Assembly (NCBI RefSeq): GCF_007362955.1
Contig: NZ_CP041696.1
Span: 3,658,001-3,722,000 of the forward strand
Direction: 5' to 3'
Length of the DNA: 64,000 nucleotides
Source: Lysinibacillus fusiformis
GTDB lineage: Bacteria; Bacillota; Bacilli; Bacillales_A; Planococcaceae
In this document: positions 15,914 to 24,851 of the stretch, piece by piece
How positions within the stretch are numbered: position 1 is the stretch's first letter
How the letters are laid out: each line of letters starts with the position of its first letter
Made by a program: the position numbers and the translations under genes
Notes under the pieces: generated by a model
What the model was told of the DNA's origin: nothing
Database searches by the model: none
What the model saw: only the letters and a program-made list of their open reading frames with translations

Positions 15914-18186
15914 GTTCGACACGTTCTTAGCTTAAATGAGATGTGGTTAACACAATCTCGGTAAAGGCTAGGCAATTTATATTGAAGGATATTATCAAGG
16001 AGTCGAATGATGAGGTAACGCTCTGAAAGGTTCCCCCTGCGTCGAATAGCACGCTGATTAGTAAGGAAAAGTGTGTTATAAGCTCGGCTAATAGGCGCAA
16101 GAATTTACCGTAACAGTTTGGCTGACGAAATCCTACCCGATGGGGTGGTGTAAGTCATAGTGCTTGGGTTGAACGAATACGGTGAGAATGCAACATAATA
16201 GGTTAATAAACTATATTGCTGGCGAACCTCTGAATGTACGGGTCTAGAATGGCAATACATAGAAATGTGTATATCACTAAATGTGAGGTTAGTTGTGGAT
16301 GAGTAAGAATCAACAATATAAAAGTCCATCTTGTGTTACAGGCACATGCAATGCTAACAGGCTCATAGGAGGCACCTAAGTTTGTTCCATAATAGTTAAT
16401 ATTCAACGTGGTAAGCTGATAACGTGGAGAGCTTACTCTCGATGAGACGTTGGAAAGGGAAATAATCGTGAGATTAGCGAATATATAACTTTTCTTTATA
16501 TCAGTGAAAGTGGTGGCACAGTACCAGTGAAGCGTGTAATGAACGTGGAGGGATCGCCACTAGATTAATACAAGATTTATTCACCATGAAAGGCAGTTCT
16601 TCAACGATTAATAAGGTTCTCGTGAGACTAATAGAGGTTCAGCTCCAAAAGGAGCCACCGACTTGTTAAAACGAAAGAAACTGAGACATAACGAGTACTA
16701 TGACATGCAAAAACAATTTGATTTGCTATATGCTCGCAGTGTTGATGGTCAAAATTTTTATGATTTATTAGATATAATGCAATCGCGTGAAAACATTCAA
16801 TTAGCGTACCGTAATATCAAGAAAAATATGGGTAGTAAAACGGCTGGGTTTGATGGTCAAACAATTGAAGATATTAAACAAGGTTTTCCATCGAAAGGAA
16901 CACCGCAAGGTGGGATACTATCCCCACTCCTATCAAACGTCGTATTAAATGAACTTGATTGGTGGGTTAGTAATCAATGGGAAAGCTATGAAACGAAGAG
17001 AGCTTACAAAAACAAAATGAGTAAGAATCAAGCGTTAAAGAAAACGAATTTAAAGCATTGCTATATCGTGAGGTACGCAGATGACTTTAAAATTCTTTGT
17101 CGAACACGTTCTCAAGCAATACGAATGTTCCATGCAGTTAAAGATTTCCTCTCTACACGTTTGCATCTAGAAATTAGCGATGAGAAATCGAAAGTTGTGA
17201 ATCTAAAGAAAAATTCTTCCGAATTTCTAGGCTTTCGCATTAAAGCCCATTCTAAGAAAACAGCGAAGCGTACCCTATATGTTGCACATTCACATATGAC
17301 GAAGAAGGCTTTAAACAATGCACAAATAAAACTGAAAAAAGCAGTAAAGACTATACAAAAACATCAATGTATTCAAAATGTTTGGCGATTTAATACGGTT
17401 GTCATGGGTATCCAAAACTATTACGCCGCAGCGTCACACATTACAGATGATTTAACTGAGCTGAACCATCGTATTCATAGAACGTTACACAATCGTTTAA
17501 AAGGCATTAGATAAAGAAGCGACGCTTCAAGATTTCACGAAATCCTTACTAAAAAGGTATAGCGGATACGAATGCAAGATTTATAAAATTAAAGAAATGG
17601 CACTCGCTCCAATTCATGCCCAACGTTGCCAAATAAACCTAAACTTCTCACAAACCATTTGTAATTATACTACCGAAGGTAGAAATAAAATTCATCATAG
17701 TTTGAAAGCTATTAATAAACAAACGCTTATTACTGTGATGCAACAGTTCATTCCTCAACGCTCCATTGAGTATAACGATAATCGTATTAGTCGATTTATT
17801 GCGCAATATGGTAAATGTGCTGTAACTGGGGTTGAACTTAGCTTTGATGACTGTCACCACAAAACTCCATATTATTTATCGCAAGATGATTCCTACGGTA
17901 ATTTAATTATTGTCAATGAATCAATTCATCGACTAATCCATCTTAAAGACCATGAGAAAATAAAAGTACTCTTGAAAGTACTTCATCTAGATAAAAAGCA
18001 ACTAAAAAAAGTAAATGAATTGCGTGAGCAATGTCTGAACGAAGCAATCTAATTCCACATTACATCTTGTCCTTACATAAAAATCGAATGAATTGAATTA
18101 ATTGGAACGCCGTATGCGGTGAAAGTCGCTTGTACGGTGTGAAGTGGGGGAAAAGCTGGAGATAACGTCAAAGGCTTACCTATCAC
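15914..18186 (+). mobile_element. Group II intron (decayed)
   Basis: The 5' part (15914 to about 16660) is a long non-coding, structured region starting GTTCGACACG, as group II introns start GUNYG. It is followed by the reverse-transcriptase ORF and then a clear domain V at about 18105-18140 (GCCGTATGCGGTGAAAGTCGC with TTGTACGGTGT; the catalytic triad position reads CGC). Domain VI follows and the 3' end is near CTTACCTATCAC (about 18186). Exact ends are inferred. The encoded protein is broken, so the intron should not be self-mobile, though RNA splicing could remain. Confidence 0.85.
16663..18052 (+). pseudogene. ltrA: Group II intron reverse transcriptase/maturase with HNH domain, deleted and frameshifted
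   Basis: The first frame (16663-17514) begins like intron-encoded RTs (LRHNEYYDMQKQFDLLYARS, NIQLAYRNIKKNMGSKTAGF). It then jumps from TIEDIKQ directly to GTPQGGILSPLLSN, losing over a hundred residues with RT motifs 1-4 including the first catalytic Asp. The YADDFK motif and maturase part remain. The frame stops at 17514, but ALDKEATLQDFTKS continues in the +1 frame from 17504 to 18052, so a single-base insertion near 17503 splits it. The second part carries an HNH nuclease (CAVTG, DDCHHKTPYYLS, YGNLIIVNESIHRLIH). Two independent lesions make it a pseudogene. Confidence 0.88.
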
Positions 18187-18328
18187 TATAAAAATATTCT
18201 TAAAAGAACTTTACTAACATTTGTTGAAATATTTCCTTTAGCTTTTATATTTAAGTGGTGAGTTGTATTTATATAGTAAAATGTCATATATAATTTAACT
18301 GGGTTATGAAGAAATTTTAAAAATTATA

Positions 18329-18356
18329 TTGACAAAAAAATTTTTTTCTGTAAAAT
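18329..18356 (+). promoter_or_regulatory. SigA-type promoter of the T-box/permease unit
   Basis: TTGACA (18329-18334), a 16-bp spacer made of A- and T-runs, and TAAAAT (18351-18356). It lies just upstream of the T-box leader. Confidence 0.75.
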
Positions 18357-18362
18357 GAAAAA

Positions 18363-18666
18363 CAATTCAAAAATATTTGTATAGAACAAAGGCTATGAAA
18401 AGAAATAGTATCAATTATTTTTACGAACAGAAAGTTACCGGTTGATGAGAGGTGCATGTAAAACGATTGAGAATTCATCTTGGAGCTGTGTACCGAAAAG
18501 ATCATTCTAAGTAGGCTACGCCGGTAAGCACCCGTAATCATGTGCGAGAGTATCGTCAAATGACCGTACTTCTTAAGGTAAGTAATGTGAATTGCTTATA
18601 AATTAAAGGTGGTAACACGAGTTGAATCGTCCTTTTGGTTAATCCAAAAGGGCGTTTTTTTTTATT
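18363..18666 (+). ncRNA. T-box riboswitch, candidate Phe (UUC) specifier
   Basis: The leader has T-box landmarks in order: AGAAAGTTACCGGTTGATGA in Stem I, GAATTCATCTTGGAGCTG on the 3' side, AGTAGGCTACGCCGG, then the T-box AAAGGTGGTAACACG (18605-18619). A terminator follows: CGTCCTTTTGG with CCAAAAGGGCG and nine Ts (18628-18664). By comparison with leaders reading GAA-codon-ATC, the specifier is UUC (Phe). The UGGU bulge predicts an A discriminator base, which tRNA-Phe has. Uncharged tRNA would stabilise the anti-terminator and switch on the permease. The T-box is clear; the Phe reading is inference. Confidence 0.88.
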
Positions 18667-18718
18667 CCTTTTTTGAGCAAAGTATTTGAAAATCTAAACG
18701 TATTAGGAGTAAGACATT

Positions 18719-20080
18719 ATGAAAGACAATCATCAAGATTCACAGCTAAAGCGCGGATTAAGTACTCGTCACATGCAACTAATTGCACTTGGCGGATCCA
18801 TTGGAGTCGGTTTATTTTATGGCTCTAGTTCAACAATTCAAATGGCTGGGCCATCTATTTTACTAGCTTATTTAATTGGCGGATTAGTTATTTGCACAAT
18901 TATGCGTGCATTAGGCGAAATGGCAGTGGAGGAACCTGTATCAGGCTCGTTCAGTACGTACGCGAATAAATATTTAGGACGCTTTGCTGGGTTCTTATCT
19001 GGTTGGACGTATTGGTTCATGTGGATTGTCGTTGGCATGGCAGAATTAACAGTAGTCGGTGTATATATTAACTACTGGTTCCCTGATATTCCACAATGGG
19101 TAACTGCCCTTGTAGTACTTGTTATTATGATGCTTGTAAACTTAGCAAATGTAAAAGCTTACGGAGAATTCGAATTCTGGTTTGCGATGATTAAAGTTGT
19201 TGCGATTATCGGTATGATCGTTCTAGGATTAACCATTATTTTCTTCGGTGTTGGCAACCAAGGTGAAGCAATTGGCTTCGATAATTTATGGGCACACGGT
19301 GGCTTCATGCCAAACGGTTTCCATGGTATTTTAATGTCACTAGTATTAGTTATGTTCTCATTCGGTGGGGTTGAATTAGTTGGTATTTCTGCAGGAGAAG
19401 CAAAAAATCCTAGCAAGTCAATTCCTTCAGCTATTAACAACATCGTTTGGCGTATTTTAATTTTCTACATTGGTGCATTAGGCGTTATGATGGTTATTTA
19501 TCCTTGGAATGAAGTTGGTTCAGAAGGTAGCCCGTTCGTTCAAATTTTCGATTACGTCGGCATCCCTGCTGCGGCGCACATTATTAACTTTGTTGTAATT
19601 ACAGCAGCAATGTCTGCGTTTAATAGTGGTTTATACGGTTCAGGACGTATGCTACACAACTTATCGGTACAAAAAAATGCTCCAAAATATTTTAAAACAG
19701 TAAGTAAAAATGGTAGTCCGCGTAGAGGGATTTTATTTTCTTCAGCGGTGTTATTAATTGCGGTTGTCTTAAATTATGTAGTACCTGAAAAAGTGTTCAT
19801 CTATATTTCTGCTGTTGCGACTGTTGCAGTCATTACAAGCTGGATGATTATTTTATTAGCACAATTGAAATTTAGAAAGTCAAAAACGAAAGAGGAAGTA
19901 GCCGAACTGAAATTCAAAATTCCGCTTTATCCACTTTCTACGTATATTGCCATTGCATTCTTATTAATGGTTATTGTGTTAATGACGTTTATTTCAGATA
20001 TGCGTGTTGCCCTATATGTCGCACCAGTTTGGTTTTTAATCTTATTTGTTGGATACAAAGTAATAAATGTTAAAAAGTAG
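18719..20080 (+). CDS. Amino acid permease, APC/AAT family (aromatic amino acid type)
   Basis: This 453-residue carrier has about 12 membrane helices. The N-terminus LKRGLSTRHMQLIALGGSIG with VGLFYGSSSTIQMAGPS is the AAT substrate/ion site, followed by RALGEMAVEEPVSGSFSTYA and FSFGGVELVGISAGEAKNP, as in AroP/PheP/ProY-type permeases. Control by a T-box with a likely Phe specifier supports phenylalanine or general aromatic uptake. ATG 18720 has a TAGGAG site upstream at about 18703-18708. It is monocistronic, with a strong terminator at 20238. Confidence 0.9.
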   Translation: MKDNHQDSQLKRGLSTRHMQLIALGGSIGVGLFYGSSSTIQMAGPSILLAYLIGGLVICTIMRALGEMAVEEPVSGSFSTYANKYLGRFAGFLSGWTYWFMWIVVGMAELTVVGVYINYWFPDIPQWVTALVVLVIMMLVNLANVKAYGEFEFWFAMIKVVAIIGMIVLGLTIIFFGVGNQGEAIGFDNLWAHGGFMPNGFHGILMSLVLVMFSFGGVELVGISAGEAKNPSKSIPSAINNIVWRILIFYIGALGVMMVIYPWNEVGSEGSPFVQIFDYVGIPAAAHIINFVVITAAMSAFNSGLYGSGRMLHNLSVQKNAPKYFKTVSKNGSPRRGILFSSAVLLIAVVLNYVVPEKVFIYISAVATVAVITSWMIILLAQLKFRKSKTKEEVAELKFKIPLYPLSTYIAIAFLLMVIVLMTFISDMRVALYVAPVWFLILFVGYKVINVKK

Positions 20081-20237
20081 TTAAATCATTTCATTTAACT
20101 GATACTTCCTCAACGAAGACATATGTTAAAAAGTCCTTTTGGTTAACTCGATTGGTTACACCTTTCTCAAGATTAATAATTTTTATACACTAGAAAACAT
20201 TAATAACGTTCCCAAATGAAAGTTTGGAAAGAAACCG

Positions 20238-20280
20238 AAATCCAAGAAATGCTGTTAAACCAACATTTCTTGGATTTTCC
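20238..20280 (+). terminator. Terminator after the permease
   Basis: AAATCCAAGAAATG pairs perfectly with CATTTCTTGGATTT; the following TTCCTTT is a modest T-run. The stem works in both directions. Confidence 0.75.
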
Positions 20281-20347
20281 TTTGAATATTGTCTACACGG
20301 CTCTTTATGCAAATATATAAACATGGCTACGAGGGTACTTTTCAAAA

Positions 20348-20578
20348 TTATTCAGAATGTGTTATTTGAATAAAAACCTGTAAATTTGACGCTTTAAACC
20401 TGCATTTTTTCCTTTGGTTATTATCCAGATCAACTTCAATTACAGTGTAATTTACACCATCTTCTGTATAATTAAATTCTTCAGCATGGGAATTTACTGA
20501 AAAATAAATTATACTTAATAAAAAGATAGAAACAAAAGCAGTTAGAAACTTAAAACGATTACTTGTATTAATAGACAT
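20348..20578 (-). CDS. Small secreted protein of unknown function
   Basis: This 76-residue protein begins with a basic N-terminus and a hydrophobic core (FLTAFVSIFLLSIIYFSVNS) ending at a likely signal peptidase site after SHA. It leaves about 45 residues (EEFNYTEDGVNYTVIEVDLD and a basic tail). I do not recognise a family. The minus-strand ATG at 20578 has a GGAGGG site. The ribosome binding site and signal peptide together make it credible. Confidence 0.6.
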   Translation of the reverse strand: MSINTSNRFKFLTAFVSIFLLSIIYFSVNSHAEEFNYTEDGVNYTVIEVDLDNNQRKKCRFKASNLQVFIQITHSE

Positions 20579-20673
20579 ACGCTTAACCCTCCAATTTGAT
20601 TTTTTGGAAAAAAGAACTATATTGAATCACTGTAACTGGTAATACAAGTAAATAGGGAAGGGGTAAATGTTTT

Positions 20674-20859
20674 ATGAAAGTTTATTTGATAGTTATGTTT
20701 TGGGCTGCCTTATTGGTTTTAGCTGTTCGAATTTTTACAGACTATAATAGTGACGTTAATCCATTTAATGAACCACTCTCTCTTCTTTATTATTTAATAG
20801 TTATTTTTTGGATTATAATTTTCGCTGTAATATATTTTAAGAAGTTTATAAAAAGTTAA
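20674..20859 (+). CDS. Small two-helix membrane protein
   Basis: This 61-residue protein has hydrophobic helices at about residues 3-20 and 38-55, a short loop (TDYNSDVNPFNEP) and a basic C-terminus. No family is recognised. ATG 20674 follows GGGAAGGGG, and a strong terminator closes the gene. Confidence 0.6.
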   Translation: MKVYLIVMFWAALLVLAVRIFTDYNSDVNPFNEPLSLLYYLIVIFWIIIFAVIYFKKFIKS

Positions 20860-20861
20860 AT

Positions 20862-20898
20862 AAAAAAGGACATTATTTTACGTAATGTCCTTTTTTTA
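20862..20898 (+). terminator. Rho-independent terminator
   Basis: AAAAAAGGACATTA pairs with TAATGTCCTTTTTTT across a TTTTACG loop just after the small membrane protein gene. Confidence 0.88.
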
Positions 20899-21091
20899 TT
20901 TAATTAATAGTTTTATTGAGTTCTTCTTCAAGTTGGATGAGAGCAAGATTACATCTTATGTTATGGTCATAACTTAAAACTGCTAAAGAGGAATCCGTTT
21001 TGATCAATCTTTTTTCAAAAGGGATTCTTCTTATTTATCGTAAAATGAGGGTTTGCGAGGTATTTTTGCTCAAACTTTATTTCAAAGCAAT

Positions 21092-21622
21092 ATGAACATT
21101 TTGATTTGTGATGATGATAAAGAAATTGTAAGGGCGATTAGCATTTATTTAGAAAATGAGGGATATCAAGTATTCAAAGCTTACAATGGTATAGAGGCAA
21201 TCAATCTTATTCGAGATCACGTTATTCACCTAATTACTATGGATATTATGATGCCAAAAATGAATGGGATTACGGCGACAATCAAGATTCGGCAAGATAA
21301 TATGATTCCGTTAATTATGCTTTCTGCTAAGTCGGAGGATTATGACAAAATACTCGGATTAAATATCGGAGCAGATGATTATATGGCCAAGCCATTTAAT
21401 CCATTAGAACTTGTGGCTAGAGTGAAATCGCAGCTAAGAAGGTATACGACATTTGGGAGTCTTGAGGTGAGTAGTTATGTATTGCAAACGGGCGGGCTCA
21501 TGATTGATGATGAACAGAAAGTCATTACCGTTGATAAACAAGAGGTTCATTTGACACCAGTGCAGTATAAAATTTTAAAGCTTCTCACAGCAAATCCTGG
21601 GAGACCGCACTTAGACAAATAA
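21092..21622 (+). pseudogene. OmpR-family response regulator truncated in the DNA-binding domain
   Basis: The receiver domain is complete: LICDDDKE acidic pocket, MDIMMPKMNG (phospho-acceptor Asp in TMDIM), MLSAKSEDYDKI and GADDYMAKPFNPLELVARVK. The winged-helix domain starts normally (TVDKQEVHLTPVQYKILKLL) but ends after TANPGRPHLDK, where about 45 more residues including the recognition helix are expected. The break coincides with a hairpin, ACCGCACTTA with TAAGTGCGGT followed by TTTTATT (21603-21658), which looks like a terminator. No partner kinase follows. ATG 21092 (MNILICDDD) is the natural start. It is probably non-functional for DNA binding. Confidence 0.8.
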
Positions 21623-21936
21623 AGGTGAACCCTATCATAAGTAAGTGCGGTTTTATTATGCATCTTTTTGACAAAGTAACGAAAGAAAAAAAGCAAACAT
21701 GGGAAGCGCTTTTACACCAAATGACGTTGATTTGGGAGAGATAGAGAGGCACTGATTTGTATCAAATATGGCAAGAAAATCAGTAAGTATATGTCACAGT
21801 TAGTTAAGTAGGAGATAATCTTTTTAAAGGGATTGCTTTATAATAAATAGCAAAAAGAGAAATTGCACAGCGCAATTTCTCTTTTTGCTTGAACTGAAAT
21901 TAATTATAAATCATCCTCGGTAACTTCATTATTATT

Positions 21937-23517
21937 TCATTGCCATTGCCATTGCCATTGCCATTGCCATTGCCCGTTGCCATTACCGTTGCCATTGCCA
22001 TTGCCATTGCCATTACCGTTGCCGTTGCCATTACCGTTGCCATTGCCATTACCGTTGCCATTACCGTTTCCGTTACCATTACCGCTGCCATTGCCATTGC
22101 CATTGCCATTGCCATTACCGTTGCCATTACCGTTGCCGTTGCCGTTGCCGTTGCCATTACCGTTGCCATTGCCATTACCGTTGCCATTACCATTACCGTT
22201 GCCATTACCGTTGCCATTACCGTCGCCATTGCCATTGCCATTACCGTTGCCATTGCCATTGCCATTGCCATTACCGTTGCCATTACCGTTGCCATTGCCA
22301 TTGCCATTACCGTTGCCATTACCGTTACCGTTACCGTTACCGTTACCGTTACCGTTACCATTACCATTACCGTCGCCATTGCCATTGCCATTGCCATTGC
22401 CATTGCCATTACCGTTGCCGTTGCCATTGCCATTGCCATTACCGTTGCCGTTGCCATTGCCATTGCCATTGCCATTACCGTTGCCATTACCGTTGCCATT
22501 ACCGTTACCATTGCCATTGCCATTACCGTTGCCGTTGCCATTACCGTTGCCGTTGCCATTACCATTACCGTTGCCATTGCCATTGCCATTGCCATTGCCA
22601 TTGCCATTGCCATTGCCATTACCGTTGCCGTTGCCATTACCGTTGCCGTTGCCGTTGCCATTACCGTTACCATTGCCATTATCGTTGCCATTATCGTTGC
22701 CATTGCCGTTGCCGTTGCCATTACCGTTGCCGTTGCCATTACCGTTGCCATTACCGTTGCCATTACCGTTACCGTTGCCGTTACCATTACCATTACCGTT
22801 GCCATTGCCATTGCCGTTGCCATTACCGTCGCCATTGCCATTGCCATTACCGTTGCCATTACCGTTGCCGTTACCATTACCGTTGCCATTGCCATTGCCA
22901 TTGCCATTGCCATTGCCATTGCCATTGCCATTACCGTTGCCATTACCATTGCCGTTACCGTTACCGTTACCGTTACCGTTACCGTTGCCATTACCGTTGC
23001 CATTGCCTTGCTTTACAAGCACATCAAATGTTAGTGTGTGCTCACCATACGTTCCCGTAATCGTCGTATTACCTTGACCTTTTCCTTTTACCACCCCTGC
23101 TTTTACAGTAGCTATTTTATCATTCGCTACTTCATAGGTTGCAAGCTTTGTAACATCTTGTTGTACTTTTACATTGGAACGAACTTCATTTGCTTGGGCA
23201 TTAGAGAATTTTTGGCCTTTGACTTGGCTTATTCCTTGCTCTAGTGCAACAGGCTTTTCAGATAAATGAACGATGACTGCAACCTCTTGATTGCCTGATA
23301 CATCTTGTAAGCTTTCGTGGAGAGTTGGACCATCTTTAGCCAAACTTAGCTGTTCAGCAATATCCGCCTTTAGTTGAATTATACTTTCGCTTTGACTATC
23401 CTGCTTGAATGGTTTCGATTCTTCAGCACTAGCACTCGACAATGGAACCAATAGAGAAAGCACCATAACGAAAACTAGAATACTACTTAAGAACTTCATA
23501 AACTTAAAATTTTTCAA
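21937..23517 (-). CDS. Secreted I9/Ig-like protein with long (Gly-Asn)n repeat tail
   Basis: TTG 23517 follows AGGAGG by nine bases. Residues 1-31 are a signal peptide (LSSILVFVMVLSLLVPLSSA). Residues about 78-125 (VAVIVHLSEKPVALEQG) resemble the inhibitor-I9 propeptide of subtilisin-like proteases. Residues about 127-168 (KIATVKAGVVKGKGQGNTTI, TGTYGEHTLTFDVLV) resemble a Big-2-type Ig-like domain. No protease domain follows; instead about 345 residues are GN dipeptides with rare Asp or Ser. Near 21970 an extra C shifts the frame to QW repeats ending at 21937; one base fewer would continue GN into EIIMKLPRMIYN ending at about 21900. The function is unknown; a secreted low-complexity, perhaps wall- or matrix-associated protein is inferred. 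Confidence 0.72.
   Translation of the reverse strand: MKNFKFMKFLSSILVFVMVLSLLVPLSSASAEESKPFKQDSQSESIIQLKADIAEQLSLAKDGPTLHESLQDVSGNQEVAVIVHLSEKPVALEQGISQVKGQKFSNAQANEVRSNVKVQQDVTKLATYEVANDKIATVKAGVVKGKGQGNTTITGTYGEHTLTFDVLVKQGNGNGNGNGNGNGNGNGNGNGNGNGNGNGNGNGNGNGNGNGNGNGNGNGNGNGNGNGNGDGNGNGNGNGNGNGNGNGNGNGNGNGNGNGNGNGNGNGNGNGNGNDNGNDNGNGNGNGNGNGNGNGNGNGNGNGNGNGNGNGNGNGNGNGNGNGNGNGNGNGNGNGNGNGNGNGNGNGNGNGNGNGNGNGNGNGNGNGNGNGNGNGNGNGNGDGNGNGNGNGNGNGNGNGNGNGNGNGNGNGNGNGNGNGNGNGNGNGNGNGDGNGNGNGNGNGNGNGNGNGNGNGNGNGNGNGNGNGNGNGNGNGNGSGNGNGNGNGNGNGNGNGNGNGNGNGNGNGNGNGNGNGQWQWQWQWQWQ
21938..23007. repeat. About 1.07-kb hexanucleotide-type tandem repeat
   Basis: The plus strand is a run of CCATTG, CCATTA, CCGTTG and CCGTTA hexamers. 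All six frames stay open through it (Pro-Leu, Ile-Ala/Val-Thr, Met-Ala/Thr, Gly-Asn and similar). The hexamer variants are mixed irregularly. It codes for the (GN)n tail on the minus strand. Confidence 0.97.
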
Positions 23518-23826
23518 ATCTCATTTCCTCCTCTTTCTTTAATTGTCACACTTTTTCATTTTAGTGTGATATTTCCAATTTATCACAACGGAACTAATTC
23601 GAGAATCGGAATATTTAAATATTCTGAAATATTGATAATTAGTATCAATTTATGAAATATAGATTGAGTCTATTTTCCTAGTAATTGAATAAAAAAGTAG
23701 GTCTTTCAAATGAGAAATGACTTACAGTAATTCATTAATTTTTTCAATTAATCCTATCAAGGCAGTTGTTGTAGATACAGTAGGTGGTGTAGTTGCTTAT
23801 AGAAAATTAGGAGGGCAGTAAAAGGA
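23518..23826. other. Upstream region of the GN-repeat gene, with possible gene remnant
   Basis: It should contain the promoter of the minus-strand (GN)n gene. On the plus strand a short frame ending at the TAA 23818-23820 reads INPIKAVVVDTVGGVVAYRK then LGGQ without a start codon, which looks like the C-terminus of a lost gene. I do not recognise it. Confidence 0.3.
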
Positions 23827-24012
23827 GTGATTGGAGGGGGTCAGACAGATGAAATTGTGCAAGACCAAGCAACAATGTACGTCATAAACAATCTTGCCAA
23901 AATAGATTATGGCTCAGTTATCATTATGAATCTATTCACTTCGCTGGAGGATAAAATGCATTCTTTGGACTCAGAAGAAGATAAAAGAAAGTTAAAAAGC
24001 AAAACTAGCTAA
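23827..24012 (+). CDS. Hypothetical small protein, doubtful
   Basis: A 61-codon frame from GTG 23827 (IGGGQTDEIVQDQATMYVIN, then a charged C-terminus) has AAAAGGA immediately before the start, too close for a normal site. No family is recognised. It could be a real small gene or a remnant. Confidence 0.25.
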   Translation: MIGGGQTDEIVQDQATMYVINNLAKIDYGSVIIMNLFTSLEDKMHSLDSEEDKRKLKSKTS

Positions 24013-24851
24013 TAAAATTTTCTACATTAAACAGTATTAGTGTTTATACATATTACATTACCAACAAGATAAAATTAGCTAACTTTATTGTGGAAAAAAC
24101 TAAATAATTTTAACTTCGTCCTTCTTTAACTAACAGGTGCTTTACTTCAATAAGGAGTAGAGCCTTTTTCTACTTAAACTCCCATGAAAGAACGTAATAA
24201 TCTTTCATTCTCTGTGGTGTAGCGCTGGTTTTGCGCTACATGGATGGCTAACGGAGTTTAGTTGAAGAGTGTTGTTTAACTTGTTGTTCAACAAACGGGC
24301 CATTTAATGGAGTAACTTATTGTGAGGAAGTGGATCGTTTGAAATAATTAGTGTTAAGTATGCAGGTAATATTATTGTATAGAACAAAAAAATTAGAAAT
24401 GAATAAATAAAGTTGGAAACCTTAGATGTTTCCAACTTTATATTTGAAAATGTGATTAAAGTTCTCTGCTGCGACGATACTGTAAGTAGCTAGAATTAAA
24501 AATTTGTAAGGAACGGTATAATGCGTTTTTTTAATGGTTTATTTGTATAAAAAGTAAAAATAGATATTAAAAACGTCAAAAGAAAGTAAGTAGACAAGAG
24601 GAAATTGCTATTCAGTTTATGAAAACACGAAAAAAATGGGGCAAAAGTTGTAAGCCAAAATAGTAGGACTTTGCTGCCAAAATCTCATAATGAATAAAAT
24701 AAAGAGCTGATATTCTGAATGAACAGAGATATCAGCTTTTTCGATTTCTTTATCGTGAGCTAGAGTTAGAAGAAACAGCTAAAGAACTAGGATTCGTAGA
24801 AAAGTATGGACAAGGATTAATTCAACTATATAAATAGAGGAGGAATTTATT
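24013..24851. other. Gene-poor region before the toxin gene
   Basis: It holds a short hairpin (TGTAGCGC with GCGCTACA, about 24217-24240), a repeat segment at 24261-24302 that recurs at 26745, and a terminator-like stem at 24409-24439 (AAAGTTGGAAAC/GTTTCCAACTTT). A start-less frame at about 24705-24837 ends ELEETAKELGFVEKYGQGLI and may be a gene remnant. No convincing gene is present. Confidence 0.5.

Noticed and set aside
21690-21720. Catabolite-response-like sequence GGGAAGCGCTTTTACA
   Set aside because: It lies downstream of a truncated gene, far from any start it could control.
21900-23077. Long open frames on both strands through the hexamer array (Pro-Leu, Ile-Ala/Thr, Met-Ala/Val repeats)
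   Set aside because: They are open only because the hexamer array has no stop in any frame; only the 23517 minus-strand frame has a ribosome site, a signal peptide and non-repeat domains.
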